Shown here one piece after another: positions 10,790 through 24,944 of a stretch of DNA of 64,000 nucleotides. The stretch spans positions 1,756,831-1,820,830 of the forward strand of contig CANTAL010000022.1 in NCBI GenBank assembly GCA_947650365.1, written 5' to 3'. Below the pieces are notes generated by a model. The model saw nothing but the letters and a program-made list of their open reading frames with translations, was not told where the DNA came from and did not search any database. This DNA is from Chamaelirium japonicum. Its lineage: Eukaryota > Streptophyta > Magnoliopsida > Liliales > Melanthiaceae. A program made the translations under genes and the position numbers. The stretch's first letter is position 1; each line of letters opens with the position of its first letter.

Positions 10790-13700
10790 TTGCTGGATCC
10801 ACCAAATCTCTACCGGTCCATCATCTATTGCTGTGCGAACCAATGTCTTCGGCATCCATGGAGTGTTGCATAATCAAATGTTGATAGGGAAAGAGGTCGA
10901 TCGGCAAGTGCGACGCATCTTCAATGTTCGCTCTGCAGCGAACAAAGAAGATACCTGGGTCGAGAAACCTGTCAAAGGTCTGGCGTGGCCTTCGATCATC
11001 TTCAACGACTCCGATCTTCAAGAAGTCTATACTCCGTATCAGGATCCCCTGGTCCTACGGCTCATCATCGATGGGAGCATTGTTAACCGCATCCTCGTCA
11101 ACACGGGGAGCTCGATCGATATTATATACTCTGCTTCAACGGGGAGCAGAGTATAACCACGGGTGAATCAAGATTCACCCTGAACCTAAGCCGGGAGACT
11201 CGAGTCTCCGTGAGGTTCGCCATCGTCGAAGGAACGTCCAACTACAACATCATCCTCGGGCGATCATTCCTCCATCAGATCAATGCAATCTCCTCCTCCT
11301 ATCATCAACTCCTCAAGTTTGCAACAGGAGAGGGTATTGTCTGCATCCGAGGAGATCAACAGGCAAGGCGATCCTGTGAAGCAGCTGCATCAAAGGCAGA
11401 TCATTGAGTAGATCTGGCGCCACCAAAGCATCCGAGAGATGAAGCTGGTACTTCTTCAAGATAGTAACCAAAGGAGATCCCATTGTCCTAACCTCCGTCA
11501 ATCGAGTGGGAAGCTTCACCTTCAATCGAAGAAATCATTTGAATAAACATCGACAATGGTGATCTCCCTCGAGAGACATTCATGGGTACCAGTCTCAGCG
11601 ACGTAGAAGTGCGAGACATGGTATCCTTCCTTTAGTCCAACATTGACGTCTTCGCTTGGTGTTTCGAAGATATGCCCAGGATCAACCCGGATGAAGCGTG
11701 TCATCGACTCGCCATCAAAGAAGGAGCGAAACCCGTCAAGCAAAAACCTTGGGCAATCCGACCAGAACGTCAAGCTACAGTTCAAGAGGAGATCAGTAAG
11801 TTACTCGCGGCAGGCTTCATTCGTGAAGTAGAGTACCCTACTTTGATCTCCAACATCATCGTAGTTCCTAAGAAGAATGGGAAGATCCGGGTCTGCATCG
11901 ACTTCACTATCCTCAATAAGGCATGCCCCAAAGACCCATTCCCCTTACTAAGGATAGACAGACTCGTTGACGCCACTGCTGGCCATGATCTCCTATCTTT
12001 CATGGACGGGTACTCCGGGTATAACCAAATTCTTCTACATCCGGACGATCGGGAGAAGACATGCTTTTTGACAAACAAAGGCCTCTACTGCTACAACGGC
12101 CAGTTGGCCTCAAGAACACTGGATCAACTTATCAAAGATTAGTCACGAAGATGTTCGAAGAACAAATTGACCGCAACGTCGAAGTCTATGTCGACAATCT
12201 CCTCACCAAGTGCTTCAGTCGTGAGAGCCATCCCTCCGATCTGGCAGAAACATTTCAAATCCTCCGAAAGTATCGCATGAAGCTCAACCCAGCTAAGTGT
12301 GCCTTCGAAGTTAAATCGAGCAAATTCATGGGTCACCTTGTGACCAGGAGGGGCATCGAAGCCAACCCCGACCAAATTCGAGCAATCCTCGATATGCCCT
12401 TGCCTACCAATCGGAAGGAAATGCAACGCCCCACTCGAAGATTAGCTGCTCTTAACCAGTTCATCTCCAAATCTTCCGACAAGTGCAAGCCACTCTTCGA
12501 TAAATTACGGAAGACAGACACATCCGGATGGAGTCCAACTTGCGAGCAAGCCTTTCAAGACGTCAAGAACTATCTCATGCGAGCTCCTATCTTGATAGCT
12601 CCACTTGCAAAAGAAGATCTCTGGCTCTATCTCGCCGTTACCGATCAACCTATCGGTGCAGTCTTGGTCAGTGGAAGAGAAGGCGCAGAACGTCCAGTCT
12701 ACTACATCAGCCATACCCTTCTTCCGGTAGAGACTCGCTATTCAAAGATCGAGAAGGTCACGCTGGCCTTGCTCATGGCATCTCGACGGCTCTGACCCTA
12801 CTTTGTCTCCCACCCGATAACGGTTGTCTCGGAGCACCCACTCAAAGACATCCTCAATAAGACAGGTCGAGCGGGTCGAATAATAAAATAGGTAATCAAG
12901 ATGAGTGCTCTTGGGATTCAGTTCGAACCTCGCACTTCTCTCAAAGGGTAGGCAGTTGTTGATTTCCTTGCCGACTTCCCCGTGGAGGATCCCATCACTT
13001 GGGAGGAAGACATCGAAATGCGCCTCGAAGACAGTGATGAACCTCCACTTAATCCTGTTCCAAAGACCCTCACTCAGAGCCTTGAAGCTCCCACTACTTC
13101 GTTAACTCGATGGAAACTCTACACTGATGGGGCTTCAAGTGCGATCGGTTTGGGAATTGGGACAGTCTTAATATCCCTCGAGCTCGATCATCTTCAAAAG
13201 GCTATTCTCCTTGGGTTCAATGCCACCAATAATGAAGCCGAGTATAAGGCACTTATTTCTGGATTAGAGATTGCTGAATCCCTGGGGGTAGATCGACTCA
13301 CCATCTACAGCGACTCCCAGCTGATAATTAGGCAGATCAACGGAGAGTACACAACACAAGAAGAAAGGATACAACATTATCTAGCTCTGGTGCGATATCA
13401 CCAACAACGTTTCGCTAGCACCGAATTCATCCAAATCCCGAGAGCAGAAAATCGAGAGGCAGATGCCCTAGCTAATGCTGCTTCGATGCTCGGAGACTCG
13501 CTCAGAGAAAGGAAAATTCAGATCGACTATTAAGAGTCACCCAAGGCTACCATTGAGCAACAGATCGTTGCCATGACTGAAGGATCTGGGGGTTGGAGAC
13601 AGCCAACCTTCAATCTTACCATGGTGCATGAACTCGGAGATTGGAGACAGCCAAGCTTTGACTTCTTCAAACAAGGTAAAATGCCAGAAGATCCAATCCA

Positions 13701-14880
13701 AGCCAGAAGACTCCAAAGGAAACTTCCATGCTATAGTCTCCAAGAAGCAGATCTCTACTTCAGATCACACAGTGGGATGCTACTCAAATGTGTTGGTCCC
13801 CTACAAGCGAAGGCGATCCTAACCGACATTCACTCCGGGGCATGTGAAAATCATTTAGGTGGAAGATCTCTCGAAGCCAAAACAAAACTTCAAGGTTACT
13901 ATTGGCCAACCATGGTAAAGGATGCTCGCCAGGTCATTCAAAGGTGCGAGCCTTGTCAACGACACACCCGAGCCATCCATCTCCCAATAGATGAACTCCA
14001 TCCATTAACAAGTTCTTGGCCCTTCCACCAATGGGGGTTGGATTTCTTGGGTCCTTTTCCACCATCACCAATCAAGAAGAAGTATCTGTTATTGGCCACA
14101 GATTACTTCACCAAGTGGGTGGGAACAGTGCCACTCTTTCGAGAGACCGATGATGAATTCATCAAGTTCATCAGATATAACATCTTCTCTAGGTTTGGCA
14201 CACCCCAAGTCCTGATTGCTGACAACGGAGCTTAATTCGATTTTGATAATTTCGAGACTTCTGTCTAAACCACGGGATCAAACTTTTCTACTCAATACCG
14301 AGGTACCCTCAATGTAATGGTCAAGCCGAAGCCTCTAACAGAGCTATCCTCGGTCTACTCAAGAAGAAACTGGATGATAAGAAAGGATTATGGGAGAAGA
14401 TCCTATCGGAGGTCTTATGGGGCTATCGAACTACTCTGAGAAGATCGACTAGGTTTTCACCCTTTCTCCTAACCTATGGATCAGAAGCAGTTCTCCCAAC
14501 GGAAGCCATATCTAACACTCTGAAGACCAGAGCAATCGAAGAGGGGGTAAACGACGAGCTTTGAGCTAATAACCCCGACTTCTCGAAAGAGTTACGTGAT
14601 CAAGCAACTATCCACATTGCCGATTACCAACAGAAGATCAAATAAGCCTACGATTAGAAGGTTAGTAGAAGGCACTTTCTGATCGGAAGCCTAGTTCTCA
14701 GAGCAGTCTTCTCCAATACAAGGGAACACGACAGTGGGAAACTAGCTCCCAACTGGAAAGGACTTTACATCATCGAATCCATGGGAGGCAAAGGATCTTA
14801 TCGCCTGATCTCGCCAGAAGGAGATAGAATACCATGAGCTTGGAATGCTAGACATCTCAAAATGTTTTATCCTTGATGTA
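10790..14880 (+). mobile_element. Tat pol region: protease, RT, RNase H, aRNase H, integrase (fossil)
   Basis: An aspartic protease-like block lies near 11,050-11,300. A Ty3-type RT lies at about 11,670-12,400 (SNIIVVPKKNGKIRVCIDF, MDGYSGYNQILLHPDD), and the RT-linked RNase H at about 12,420-12,800. A second RNase H follows at 13,090-13,530 (WKLYTDGASSAIGLGIG, NNEAEYKALISGLEIA). The integrase zinc region and core lie at about 13,790-14,880 (LQGYYWPTMVKDA, CEPCQRH, HQWGLDFLGPFPPSP). Two RNase H domains in this order define Tat. The region is not functional; it has multiple breaks. Confidence 0.88.
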
Positions 14881-14956
14881 GACTCTACTAAATGAAGACT
14901 AGTTTTGATGTCAATCTCTTGTTCATTCCAATTCTAGACACTCAAATAACCACATA

Positions 14957-15350
14957 GTTTTGAGTTGTGAGACAGCACAACTCTTAACTACCAGATCGAT
15001 TAACAAGTTGGGGTGTTCATGTTGTGACACAACCCCTTACATGCAGATGTTAAACAGTTTTGGGTTGTAAGACAGCACAACCCTCAACTACCAGATCGGT
15101 TAACAAGTTTGGAAGTTCGTGTTGCGACACGATCCCTTACAAGCAGATGTTAAATGGTTTCGGGTTGTGAGACAGTACAACCCTTAACTACTAGATCGTT
15201 TAACAAGTTTGGGTGTTCGTGTTGCGACACGACCCTTACAGGCAGATGTTAAACGGTTTCGGGTTATGAGACAGCACAACCCTCAACTACTAAATCAATT
15301 AACAAGTTTAGGTATTCGCGTTGCGACACGACCCCTTACAGGCAGATGTT
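14957..15350. repeat. 99-bp tandem repeat, four units
   Basis: Units start near 14,957, 15,056, 15,157 and 15,255 with GGTTGTGAGACAGCACAACC, followed by CTACCAGATCG, TTAACAAGTTTGGGTGTTCG and GTTGCGACACGACCCCTTAC. They directly follow the integrase end, in the 3' non-coding zone where Tat elements commonly carry arrays. Confidence 0.92.
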
Positions 15351-15537
15351 AAACATTCATTCAACCATTCCATTCAAAACATTAATATCCATAACATTTA
15401 TCCTAGAAGAGATTCCATTTCGAACATCCGAAATAAGTTTTTTCTATTACTCAAAACTTTGCAGATACAAATTGTTATAGATACAAGTCTTACATATGCA
15501 AAGAATGAAAGAGAATACATCAGGGTTTTGCTACACT

Positions 15538-17226
15538 CTAAGCATGTGACCTATCTCCTTCGGATCCCCCATGAGACTTGCTCGCCGTAGACGCCTTGGA
15601 AAAATGGATGCCGCTAGCGTGAGCCTGCCTGAGGGCTTCTATTGCTTTCTCCACAGTCGACCTATAGCTCTCACTGTCGATACGTGTCTGCTCGAGCTCC
15701 TTCATATAGGCCTCCTCCTTGGCCACAAAAGCTGCCTCCTTCGTAGCGAGCTCAGCCTTCAGCTCCTTTATTTCTGTCGCTCGATTATAGGCAAAAGTCT
15801 CCACCTTGAAGAACCTGTTCTTCAAGTCATGGAACTCCTTGTCTAAATCGATATAAGTGGCATTCAAAATTTTCTTCTCCAGCTGCTCCTTGCGAACAAC
15901 CTTCTTACTGGCAGATAGGGCTGCCTCCAGCTTCTCCTTCTCGTCATTGGAGGCCTCCATAAGGGTGTTCAAGCGTGCGACTTCTGCTGAAGCCCCCCGC
16001 TCACCGGCCCTTTTAAAAAGCCTGCTGTTGATCTTTAGCAAAGCTGAGTTCTGCCAATAACAAGGAACAAGTTAGAAGCATATCGAAGGATTACGATTCA
16101 CAGCCCAAGTCAAAGTCGATGCACTCACCACAACTTCGAGCCTGTTGAAGGCTTCTTCCAGGGGAGCGTCCGGAAGATTGCATAACTTCCTTAGCATCCC
16201 CGTTGGGAGGTTGATATCCACCTCCCCTAAGATCCTCATCACGAGAGGAGGGCCGACAGGTACATCTGCAGACAAACAAAGACTTAGACATTCAAATTTC
16301 AAATGCAAAAGAGAGAAAGTACGGGGTTAGCATACACATACCTATGGAGGCCCCCCGAGATGCTTCTTCTTGTCCTTTCCCCCGATCGGAGCTATTCGCC
16401 TTGGGGGTCGATCTCTCCTTCACGGGGGACACGACCGGGATCGATTGGGGCGTCTCCCCCTCCCCCTGACTTCCTCCCCCCTTTTGCACGGGGAAAGGAA
16501 CGTTATGAGGAGGAGAGATTTCCCCTTCCTCGAGCCGCTCACCTGCCCCCTGAAGGGAGGCCACGAGTACGGCAGCCTCCTCCGCCATCTGGGCCGCAGT
16601 GATTCGCGGTGCGGGCTTCGGCTGCTCGACCTCCAACCCCCTGCTCGTCGAGGCCCGTCCCGTGGAAGCCTCACCCTGACGGAGGCCACCCGGTGGAATC
16701 TGTGCAAGGGGCGTTGGGTTGCTAATAACTAAATCGCTGCCCGAATACTTGACCCTGATGCGCGAGGGGCGTGTTAGGGTCTCAAAATGATAGATGGGTG
16801 GTACCATCTTTCCATTGCCCACCTGGTCCATAACATCCTCCATTCGACGGGCCTTAGCCTCGTCGATAGGAGGGACCTTGCCAACCCCGAGAGGAGTGGG
16901 GGGGACCTCGTCACCTCCCTCCTCGTTCTCTTTTCCTTCTCCCTTCTTTCCGTCTCCTTCTCTCTCTTCTTCTTCTTCTTTTTCTTCTTCTTCTTCATCA
17001 TCTTCTTTTTTACCTCCACCTTCTTCATCTTCTTCTCCCCCTCCTTCGCCTCCATCTTCCTCTTCTTCTTCCTCCTCCTTTTCCTTATCCTTCTCCACCT
17101 CCTTCAACACTTTTCGCTTCTTGACCTGGCCCAGCCTGGTCACCACCAGCTTCTCCTCAGTCGGGCCCGAGCGTCGCCTCGCCCCATAGACCTTCTTCTC
17201 GGCCCTGATGTATCTGACAACCCTGT
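15538..17226 (-). mobile_element. Antisense coding block of the Tat element, downstream part
   Basis: Coding-like frames on the minus strand, opposite to gag-pol. In reading order there is a very acidic/basic Glu-Lys region (about 16,900-17,100), a Pro/Ser-rich linker, a short MRILGEVDINLPTGML block, and a coiled-coil-like segment (15,538-16,041; LEAALSASKKVVRKEQLEKK). The gaps between the last blocks have GT and AG borders with pyrimidine-rich acceptor sides, so splicing is plausible. Antisense frames in the 3' region are known in Tat/Grande-type elements. The block is interrupted by the copia insertion and resumes at 27,277. Function unknown. Confidence 0.6.
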
Positions 17227-19553
17227 TGTTGGAAGTGAATCCATGGTAGAGGACCGCAGCGGAAGCAAAGTGAAGGTCCGAGGACCGTGAGCGGTGTGCG
17301 TTACATATCAAAATTTTTATCGAAACGATTTACATATGCATGTATGAAACTAGCATGGCAACTACACGAACCCCTAATGACGATCTAACGCAAAAGAACA
17401 ATCTAGCATGTATGCATGTTCTAATTATGTTAGATCTACTTGTTAGAGATCATACCTGCGTGCGGAATCTTTCACCGCGATAAATTTTTTCTTTGTCGAT
17501 GGAGACGGGCTACGGATCTGCTCGACATAGCTTCGGTGCGACGGCCATAACTTTCTGCTCCAAACTCCGATTGGGCTGAAATTTGGACTGCAAGTAATCA
17601 ACTACGAGACGCAACTTTTCCAACAAGTTTCATGTCGTTTGGACTTCTGTAGCTCCCGGAATCGCAGAAACAACGTTGATTTTCTGTGCAGATTTTGGAC
17701 AGCAAAAGGTTGCGGGAGACGCCTTCTAGTTCACCCGATCTCACACGATGCATGGCACCTCGTCGATGGATCTCTGAGTGCCTCCATACGACGAGCCTTC
17801 TCCTTCTATGAAACACCACACGAGGAAGACTAGTCGCCATCCAATGACGCAAGCGAGGGAGAGAGAGACGAGGGAGGAGATGCGAAGAGAGGAGAGGGGC
17901 TTCGGTTTCCCCATGGCTTGCATGGCCGGCCCTAGGGCTTGCCCATGCATCTAATTTCGTGCCCCCTCTCTCTCTTTCTCATATATAGGGCCGGCCTATC
18001 CATATGGATAAGGACAGTATGGATAAGGATGATTGATTCAAGCCTTATCCCTATATATCTCTTCTTTATCTCTATCATTTCCTTGTTTTCGAAAACGGTC
18101 AAAACCAGCCCGTTTTCTGCGCCTCATAACCAGCCCCTTCATCGGAGGCAACAACCTCCCGAAACTAATAGGGCCGGCCTTGACCAGTCTCTCAACACTT
18201 AGGGCCGGCCCCCTTAGTGCATAGTGGCGCATGGTATGACCAAAACGCCCTTATGCCACTAGTTGGCCGTTCCTCGTGTACGAGACTTTGCAAGGCACAC
18301 ATAAGTGAAGTGCACCAGTGATTTCACTATTCTCTGAGGTTCCCATAGGGTGCCCCTAGTGAAGTCAACTAGTCAACTCGCAACATATCCCGGTGCATCG
18401 CACCCATGTGGCAAAGTCCACTTATGGCAAGGAATTGCTACATGCGTCTCTGCACTAACCTAGGGTTTCCCCTTAGTGCACACACGTAGCTACGCATCTA
18501 CCGTGCACTAGTGCGAAGCACTCACGGAGCGTATGCTTGGACTTCTCGCTTCCTCTAACTACGTTCTGTGTTTCGAGGAGATGGTATAAGAACCATACAT
18601 AATGTCGATAAGGTGGAACCTTCAGGGACCAGGGTTCATGGCTTCCAACTCAAACTCGATCGACATACTACCCGAGTGTACCATCGATCCTCTGAGTCCG
18701 AGTTAACCTGCGTAACCACCCAGAGTGCGACGCAGGCTGCACTCCAATTCCCCCGGACTTACTATGTTCTCCCTCATACCCCTGCTCTCCGCTTAGTATG
18801 GTAAACTCGTTGTCCCTCCACTGGTGCCATGACGCAACTCGAGCGGTGGAGAATACCGTCAGACTCGAGTGCTCATATGACTCGGTTCCTTCCAAGTTGA
18901 CCATATACATCGTACCTCCGATTACTCTGACGAGCAACCGGATCCGTCATCAGTCCAACTGATGACCACCTGGCCAGGGTTTAATACGACGTAGGTCAGA
19001 CCAAGGAACGCACCTCCCGTTAGGGGTGTGGATAGCCTACAGGAGTGACACGCTGATGCAACGCCAGCCGGGTAACCCAGTACACCGTGGTTTTGGATCA
19101 CTGCATCCGGATCCTCACACATTGGTGCGCCAAAGCACCACACAACTGGTTAGTCCACCAGACATGGCTCCTCAGGGTTTAGGACCGTTTTACCCTAAGC
19201 AGAAACACGATTTAGTGCACCGATGTCTGCTCATCGATCTGTGCATCGTGTTGGTTCCGTTCGGCCACAGACACTGTGCCTGGTAATGACCGTGGTGGAG
19301 ACACCCACGCTCTGTCATCCCAACAGCTTATCCTGATAGGGCGACCAACCCTTATCAGAGCTGCGAACGTATTTAGGTTACATGGGACCAGCCCCTTGAG
19401 TCTCCCACTCAAGTGGATTACCATGTAGCCATGGCTCTCTGTTCTGTAATCAGAACACGTACTAAGGTATGTACCAATATGCATTCCTATACTATCAACC
19501 ATACATAGCTAAACTATAGGTTTTACGAGCTGTAGACCTCACCAATTCTAACA
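17227..19553 (-). repeat. Copia LTR, left copy
   Basis: 2,327 bp running from TGTTGGAAGTGAATCC to CACCAATTCTAACA. Same length as the right copy with no indels noticed. It contains GGGCCGGCC blocks and a (CT)n patch near 17,964. Confidence 0.95.
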
Positions 19554-22500
19554 ATCTCCCACTAGGTCTAACGAGGAATAACGGTGTTGAGCTCTGTAGC
19601 TTCTACATGCTGCCCAAAAGCCTTTGCAGGAATTCCCTAAAGGAATTGGCAACATTGTCTGTAGATTCCACCTCAGTACCGCTACTTGCATTTCCTCCTA
19701 TAACTGTCAGATCAAGTGGAGTTTGTACTTGATGGGTTTCCCCTCACGGTGGTGCCTAGTCTCCTTGGACCTTGCTTACCGCTCTTCTGTTGTAACAACA
19801 GATAACTGAGCCTCTGGTACGCGTCCCAAGGTCTCTAAGAACTTCCTAAGCCTTACCACCTGATATACTACTTCGCACGCAACAACGTGCTAAGCCTCTG
19901 TGGTAGAGTCTGTGATGCACTTGCTTCACACTCTACCAACTACCGCTTCTAATCCCAAGATAAAAATAATCCCTGAAATCGATTTTCTGGAACGCACATC
20001 TGACACCAAAGTCAGATCCTGTGTGTCCAATCGATATCAGGACCTGTGAAGTGCAAACTAACTCACAATCCTTACTTAATGAGGATTTCTGAGTATACCC
20101 TTCGCATCGGTCCAAAGATCTGGACCCGGGTTCGACTGAAACTGACCCATCTTCCTGCTGCGCAATAGATATCTAGCCTCGTAAACCAAATCTGGCTAGA
20201 ATCTTATCTTCATGCGTAGCCTGTGACAGCAAGAGAATCTTGCTCTGGTTATCTCGAGTTACCTTGATTCCCAAAGCATAACTCGCCTCACTAGGGTCTT
20301 TCACATTGAATTGTGATGACTACAAACCTTTACCGTAAACAATATTCCTACGTCATTTTCAATCAGTAGAATATCGTTAACGTAACGTACTAAATATACC
20401 CTTGTAGCTATTTCACCTTTTCTGTACCATCTTTGTTTATCCTCATTCTGATCAAATCCGTGTTAGCGGATTCCCTTGATCAAAATAGATATTCCAACCT
20501 GGATGCTTGCATCAGTCCATAAATGGACCGTTGCAACTTGCATTCCAAATCTTCCTAACCTACTGACACAAAGCTTGGGGCTACATCATCCATATGTCCT
20601 TTCTAAATTCCCGTTAGGGAATAACTGTCTTGACATCCATCAACCAGATCTCCCAACTATAATGGGCTGTGATGGATTAAAAGGATCCGTTATAGACTTA
20701 GGCATAGCTACCAGTGGGATGGTTTTGACATAGTCAATCCCTTCTCCTTTGGTAACTAATCTAGCTACTTAAGTCTTAACCGGGTGCTCTTCTTATACAC
20801 CTCCTACACCCCGAAGGGTGATAGTGCTATAAGTGTCAAGACTGTTCCAAGGGACATTGATGCAAGCTTGCCTTCATGGTCTTTTTTCAGTCAGAGCTGT
20901 CGGAAGCTCCCACTACTTCTTCATAGCTCTAGGGATCATCCTCCTGAAACTCTGGATTAACTATCAAAGTTTCTCCATAGTATCTTTCAGGAGCTCTGAT
21001 GGTCCCACAACGACGAGGTGGTGGTGGTACAAAGGAAGCTCCCACTACTTCTTCGTAGCTCAAGGGATCATCCTCCTGAAACTCTGGATTAACTATCGAA
21101 GTTTCTCTATAGTATCTTTCAGGAGCTCTGATGGTCCCACAACGATGAAGTGGTGGTGGTACAAAAGTGAATTGTTTCTATAGTGTCTGGTATACTAGTT
21201 TCTTGTATCATCTACTCCCACTACGTTTTCAGATGCGCACTCTCTACCAGTACCCAGTAGTTCACCCAGAACTACCTTACCGGTAAACTTATGGTTTATA
21301 ATATAATCCTGGTCTAGGTAGATGGTATTCGTAGAAACGATTACCTTCCAAACCTAAAGATCATAGAACAGTCCACCTTATGCCTCCTAAGGGTAACCTA
21401 CAAATAGATATACCTGGAACTACATCTCCATCTCATCCCTCTTGTCCTTTTGCACAAGTGCAGGACAACCCTATATCTCGAGACTCTATAGTGTCAGCTT
21501 TCGCTTAGACCATAGCTCTCTATAGGTCTGGGGCACTGATCTAGATGAGAGAGAGTTTCAGATATAAGCTACTGTTTTAAGGTACAACCCCACCAAAGGG
21601 TGGGTAGTACATTTGACAATATTCATCATACTACGGACCATGTCAAACAGGGTCTGATTCCTTCTCTCGGAGACTTCATTCTGACGTTTCATCCTAGGAG
21701 CATTTAACTGGGAGATAATCTCATGCTCCTTCAGGATCCTATGGAACCCATCCGATAGGTTCTCATTCCCTCGATTAAATCGAAGAGACTTCTATCGTCT
21801 GGACGCTTTTGGAACCATAGACGTCAAAATTAACTAACACCAATACCTTAGTGGCCCTTTTAGTTATTCTGCCTTCTAGATAACACTCATAGGTTAGAAG
21901 GATCTCCGATGAATCTGTGAACAGAAACTCGGCCTTCTTTTACCTTTGAATTTATCTAAGGTAGAATATCTAAATCAGAGGGGTCACAAATGGGATAGCT
22001 TCTCCAAAGGATTTAGATGAATTTCAATTAGACGCTACAGCTGTCATGAAATCTATTTCCGAATTAAGATTAAATACAAAGAGATTTTTCTGATCTATTC
22101 CTCTAGTAATGAAGCTATCTATTCAGTTTAAGATACACACATACGGTGCTGTCTAAAACTAAAAAACTTTATTTACTAAGGAGGAAACAGAACTACATCT
22201 CTAAAAAAACAAAATCTGTATTTCGGAAAAACTAAGACATTCATATCTAACAGCTTCCGCAGCGGCTTATGGCATCAGTACCTATGTTAGGATTATTTCA
22301 CTATAAAGTAGCCTTCTGCTTTCCTTGAATCTCTGTAGACCCGAAGTCTACATTCCAAGAAGCATAAGAACTTCTACTAGATAGCGACTCAACTCCTAAC
22401 ATCCTGAGGCCATACTCAATCTTCAAATACCCCCTATAGTTGCCAAAACAGAAACACTTCTGTCCTTAGCGTTACCAAACTTAGGAGTCCATACTAGTTT

Positions 22501-24944
22501 CTGCACTAAAATAGTATTCGATCTCTTATAAGTTACTCCCTTAGGTTCTTCTATAGAAGACCTAGGTTAAGCACTAAAGGCTTTGCCTTTAATCTTGATC
22601 CCATCCTATGTCTCTTGGAAATCTTCTTAGAAGTTCTGCGTTTATCATCTCTAACTTGTTAAAGGTAAAGTCTCTGATAACGCCTTCGAAGGTTCCAGAC
22701 AAGGATGCAAGACAGACGTCTTCCACCACCTCGTCATCCGGTACTATGTCTTTGGAATCTAGTTCGATCTGGAACTCAAAGATGTGTTCCCGAACAAGCA
22801 TACCCTCAGACATCTCGGTACCGACAAGTATCTTAGTGGAAAAGCAATGAGTCGACTGACTTCGCCTTCCAGACATCTAATGCAAGTAAAACTTAATTAG
22901 AGAAGACCCGGCATATCTTTGACTTGCTTCTAAAGAGTTGTCCGCAAGTCTGCTATAACATAGCACTTGCACATCTCCTTAGACTCTTGCTAGTCGTCAT
23001 ATGCCCTAGTTAGTGCCCTAGTGATATCTGGACCCGTTAGGTCTAGTACAGGGATATTTAGATTGGAAGCCAATGTACGTTTACTACCCTAAGCATAAGC
23101 TAAAGTTAGTACTTCCGCTCTACGTAGTTAGAGACCCGATAACTGGTTCTCTTATGGGATAACGGATAGGGGAACTATATGGTTGAATGAAAACGAATGC
23201 AAAATAACTTATTTTATGGAATTTTAAAATAAGTTAATTATATCCAAATGTCAGCGCTACCCTCACAGCGAAGACACCTCTATGGATTAATTAACCATGC
23301 ATGTAAGATCTCGGAATAGGCTACACATGTCCGAGGGGGCAGTGTGCAGGTCATCCGCTTACACGGGTCTTTCCCTTGACCCTATCCAAATCTGCCAACT
23401 AAGGGCTTTGATGAACCATGGTTATCTTTTGGCCAGTACCACGTGATCACCATTGTCTTCGCAATGAATACCTCACGTGTACTTCGGATGCTTAACCACG
23501 AGCCTAGGCAATTACGGAATGGAAGTTCTAACGGCCCCCACGAGGGTGAGTAAAGCCTGAACCCTTGGCGCCGTAACCGCCATATCCCGAGGGAGATCAC
23601 TAAGTAACTTGGCATGGAAAAACACAGCTCTCACCCGAGGGGGTTGTTGAGTTATGCCCTTCCACCCGAGCACGAAGTGATTGGCCGTGGAGGCCAGAGG
23701 ATCTCTAAAAGTCCTCTCTTGCATCCCTTATTAAATTTGAGGGTTATTTAATGCAAGTATGAGTGTATACTAAGGTCACGACAACCTATACACTAGACCC
23801 TGGTCATACCGTGCTCCCACTAGCGTTTCAAGCCTTTCGTGAAGTATTAATCGATCTCAGAATATCATAGTCCCTGCCTCAAGTGGATTTCTCCACTCAA
23901 GGGTCACATTACATATCCCAAGAACATAGATGCTTCGCAAACTTGGCTATCACACTAATGCCCTGGAGCCTAACCTAAGGTCAGACTGAAAGGAAAGGTC
24001 TTCCACTACCATGGCGCCTCACTTATAAATTTGACGAATGATGTCATAGTAGAATTCCAACTCATTCTAGGTTTTGATGCTTGCCAAATAGGCACACCCG
24101 ACTAATCGGGTGTTGACCTAATGGGGGCATAACCAAATGTGAGGAATTCATGCTATCATCAAGGGTCAATTAAATAATAGGCGTTACTAGTGGAATCCTA
24201 TCCTAATAAGGTCGCTAGAACCCGAGGGGAAAGGGCATCCCTCTAACACAGATAATCAAATTATCGCATCGGGGTTCTCTACAGAAATATAAAGAACTAC
24301 TGAAAGAAACAAGCACACAACTGAATCAAGTTCAGGGTCCGACCCCTGAACCTGACTGGTACAGCGCAGGCTCTCTGTCTCCTTCGCAAGGCTCCTCGAT
24401 CCGGTGCAAGCCTCTGTATACGATCTCCTGACGCTTTCTGCCCTTTGCCGTCATCGTGTACGCTTCGCCGGATCGCCATCGTCCTCCAAGGTTCCGCTCG
24501 TCCTCCCGGTGGTGGATCTTCACGGTAGGTCCTCCTCTTCAATCTGTAACCGGAAAAGATCTAGTACGCTTCGAGCAAGTGCTCGCTCGTACACAATTTC
24601 CTAGAACAAAAAGGAAAACAAACCTAGCTAAAAGCCTGGGAATCAAGGGTGGTAAATCTTCACATCTTGCCCGACTATGGCTCTAAAATCTATCCACACA
24701 CAGAAGAAAAAACATCCAGACAAAATCGCTAACACGGGGTCCGACCCCCGGTAGCAAGCAATCACATATCTAGAATAATTTTTAGAAGCGGCGCCCTGCA
24801 AGAACGATTCATAGAACACACAAAAAATATACTATGCATGATCTACTCGTAGAACCCCGATGGCGGCACATACTATTCATGCGCGCACATGACGGTTTCA
24901 TGAAAAATATGAAACGCACACCACTAGCGGGCTCTGATACCAAT
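19554..24944 (-). mobile_element. Copia interior, degenerate
   Basis: 5.4 kb between the LTRs. On the minus strand it holds the primer-binding site at the right end, gag traces near 22.6-22.9 kb, RT traces near 20.3-20.6 kb and a polypurine tract at the left end. The reading frames are thoroughly broken. Because the LTRs are still close to identical, the element was probably copied in trans when already defective. Confidence 0.75.
20902..21166. repeat. 132-bp direct tandem duplication in the copia interior
   Basis: GGAAGCTCCCACTACTTCTT starts at 20,902 and again at 21,034. The two units are nearly identical through CTGAAACTCTGGATTAACTA and GGTGGTGGTACAAA. Confidence 0.92.

Noticed and set aside
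16303-17290. Plus-strand Ser/Phe-rich frames
   Set aside because: Shadows of the minus-strand Glu/Lys-rich antisense block.
17598-17852. Frames repeated at 25.2-25.7 kb as a duplicated host gene
   Set aside because: Both lie at matching positions in the two copia LTRs; the identity comes from the LTRs.
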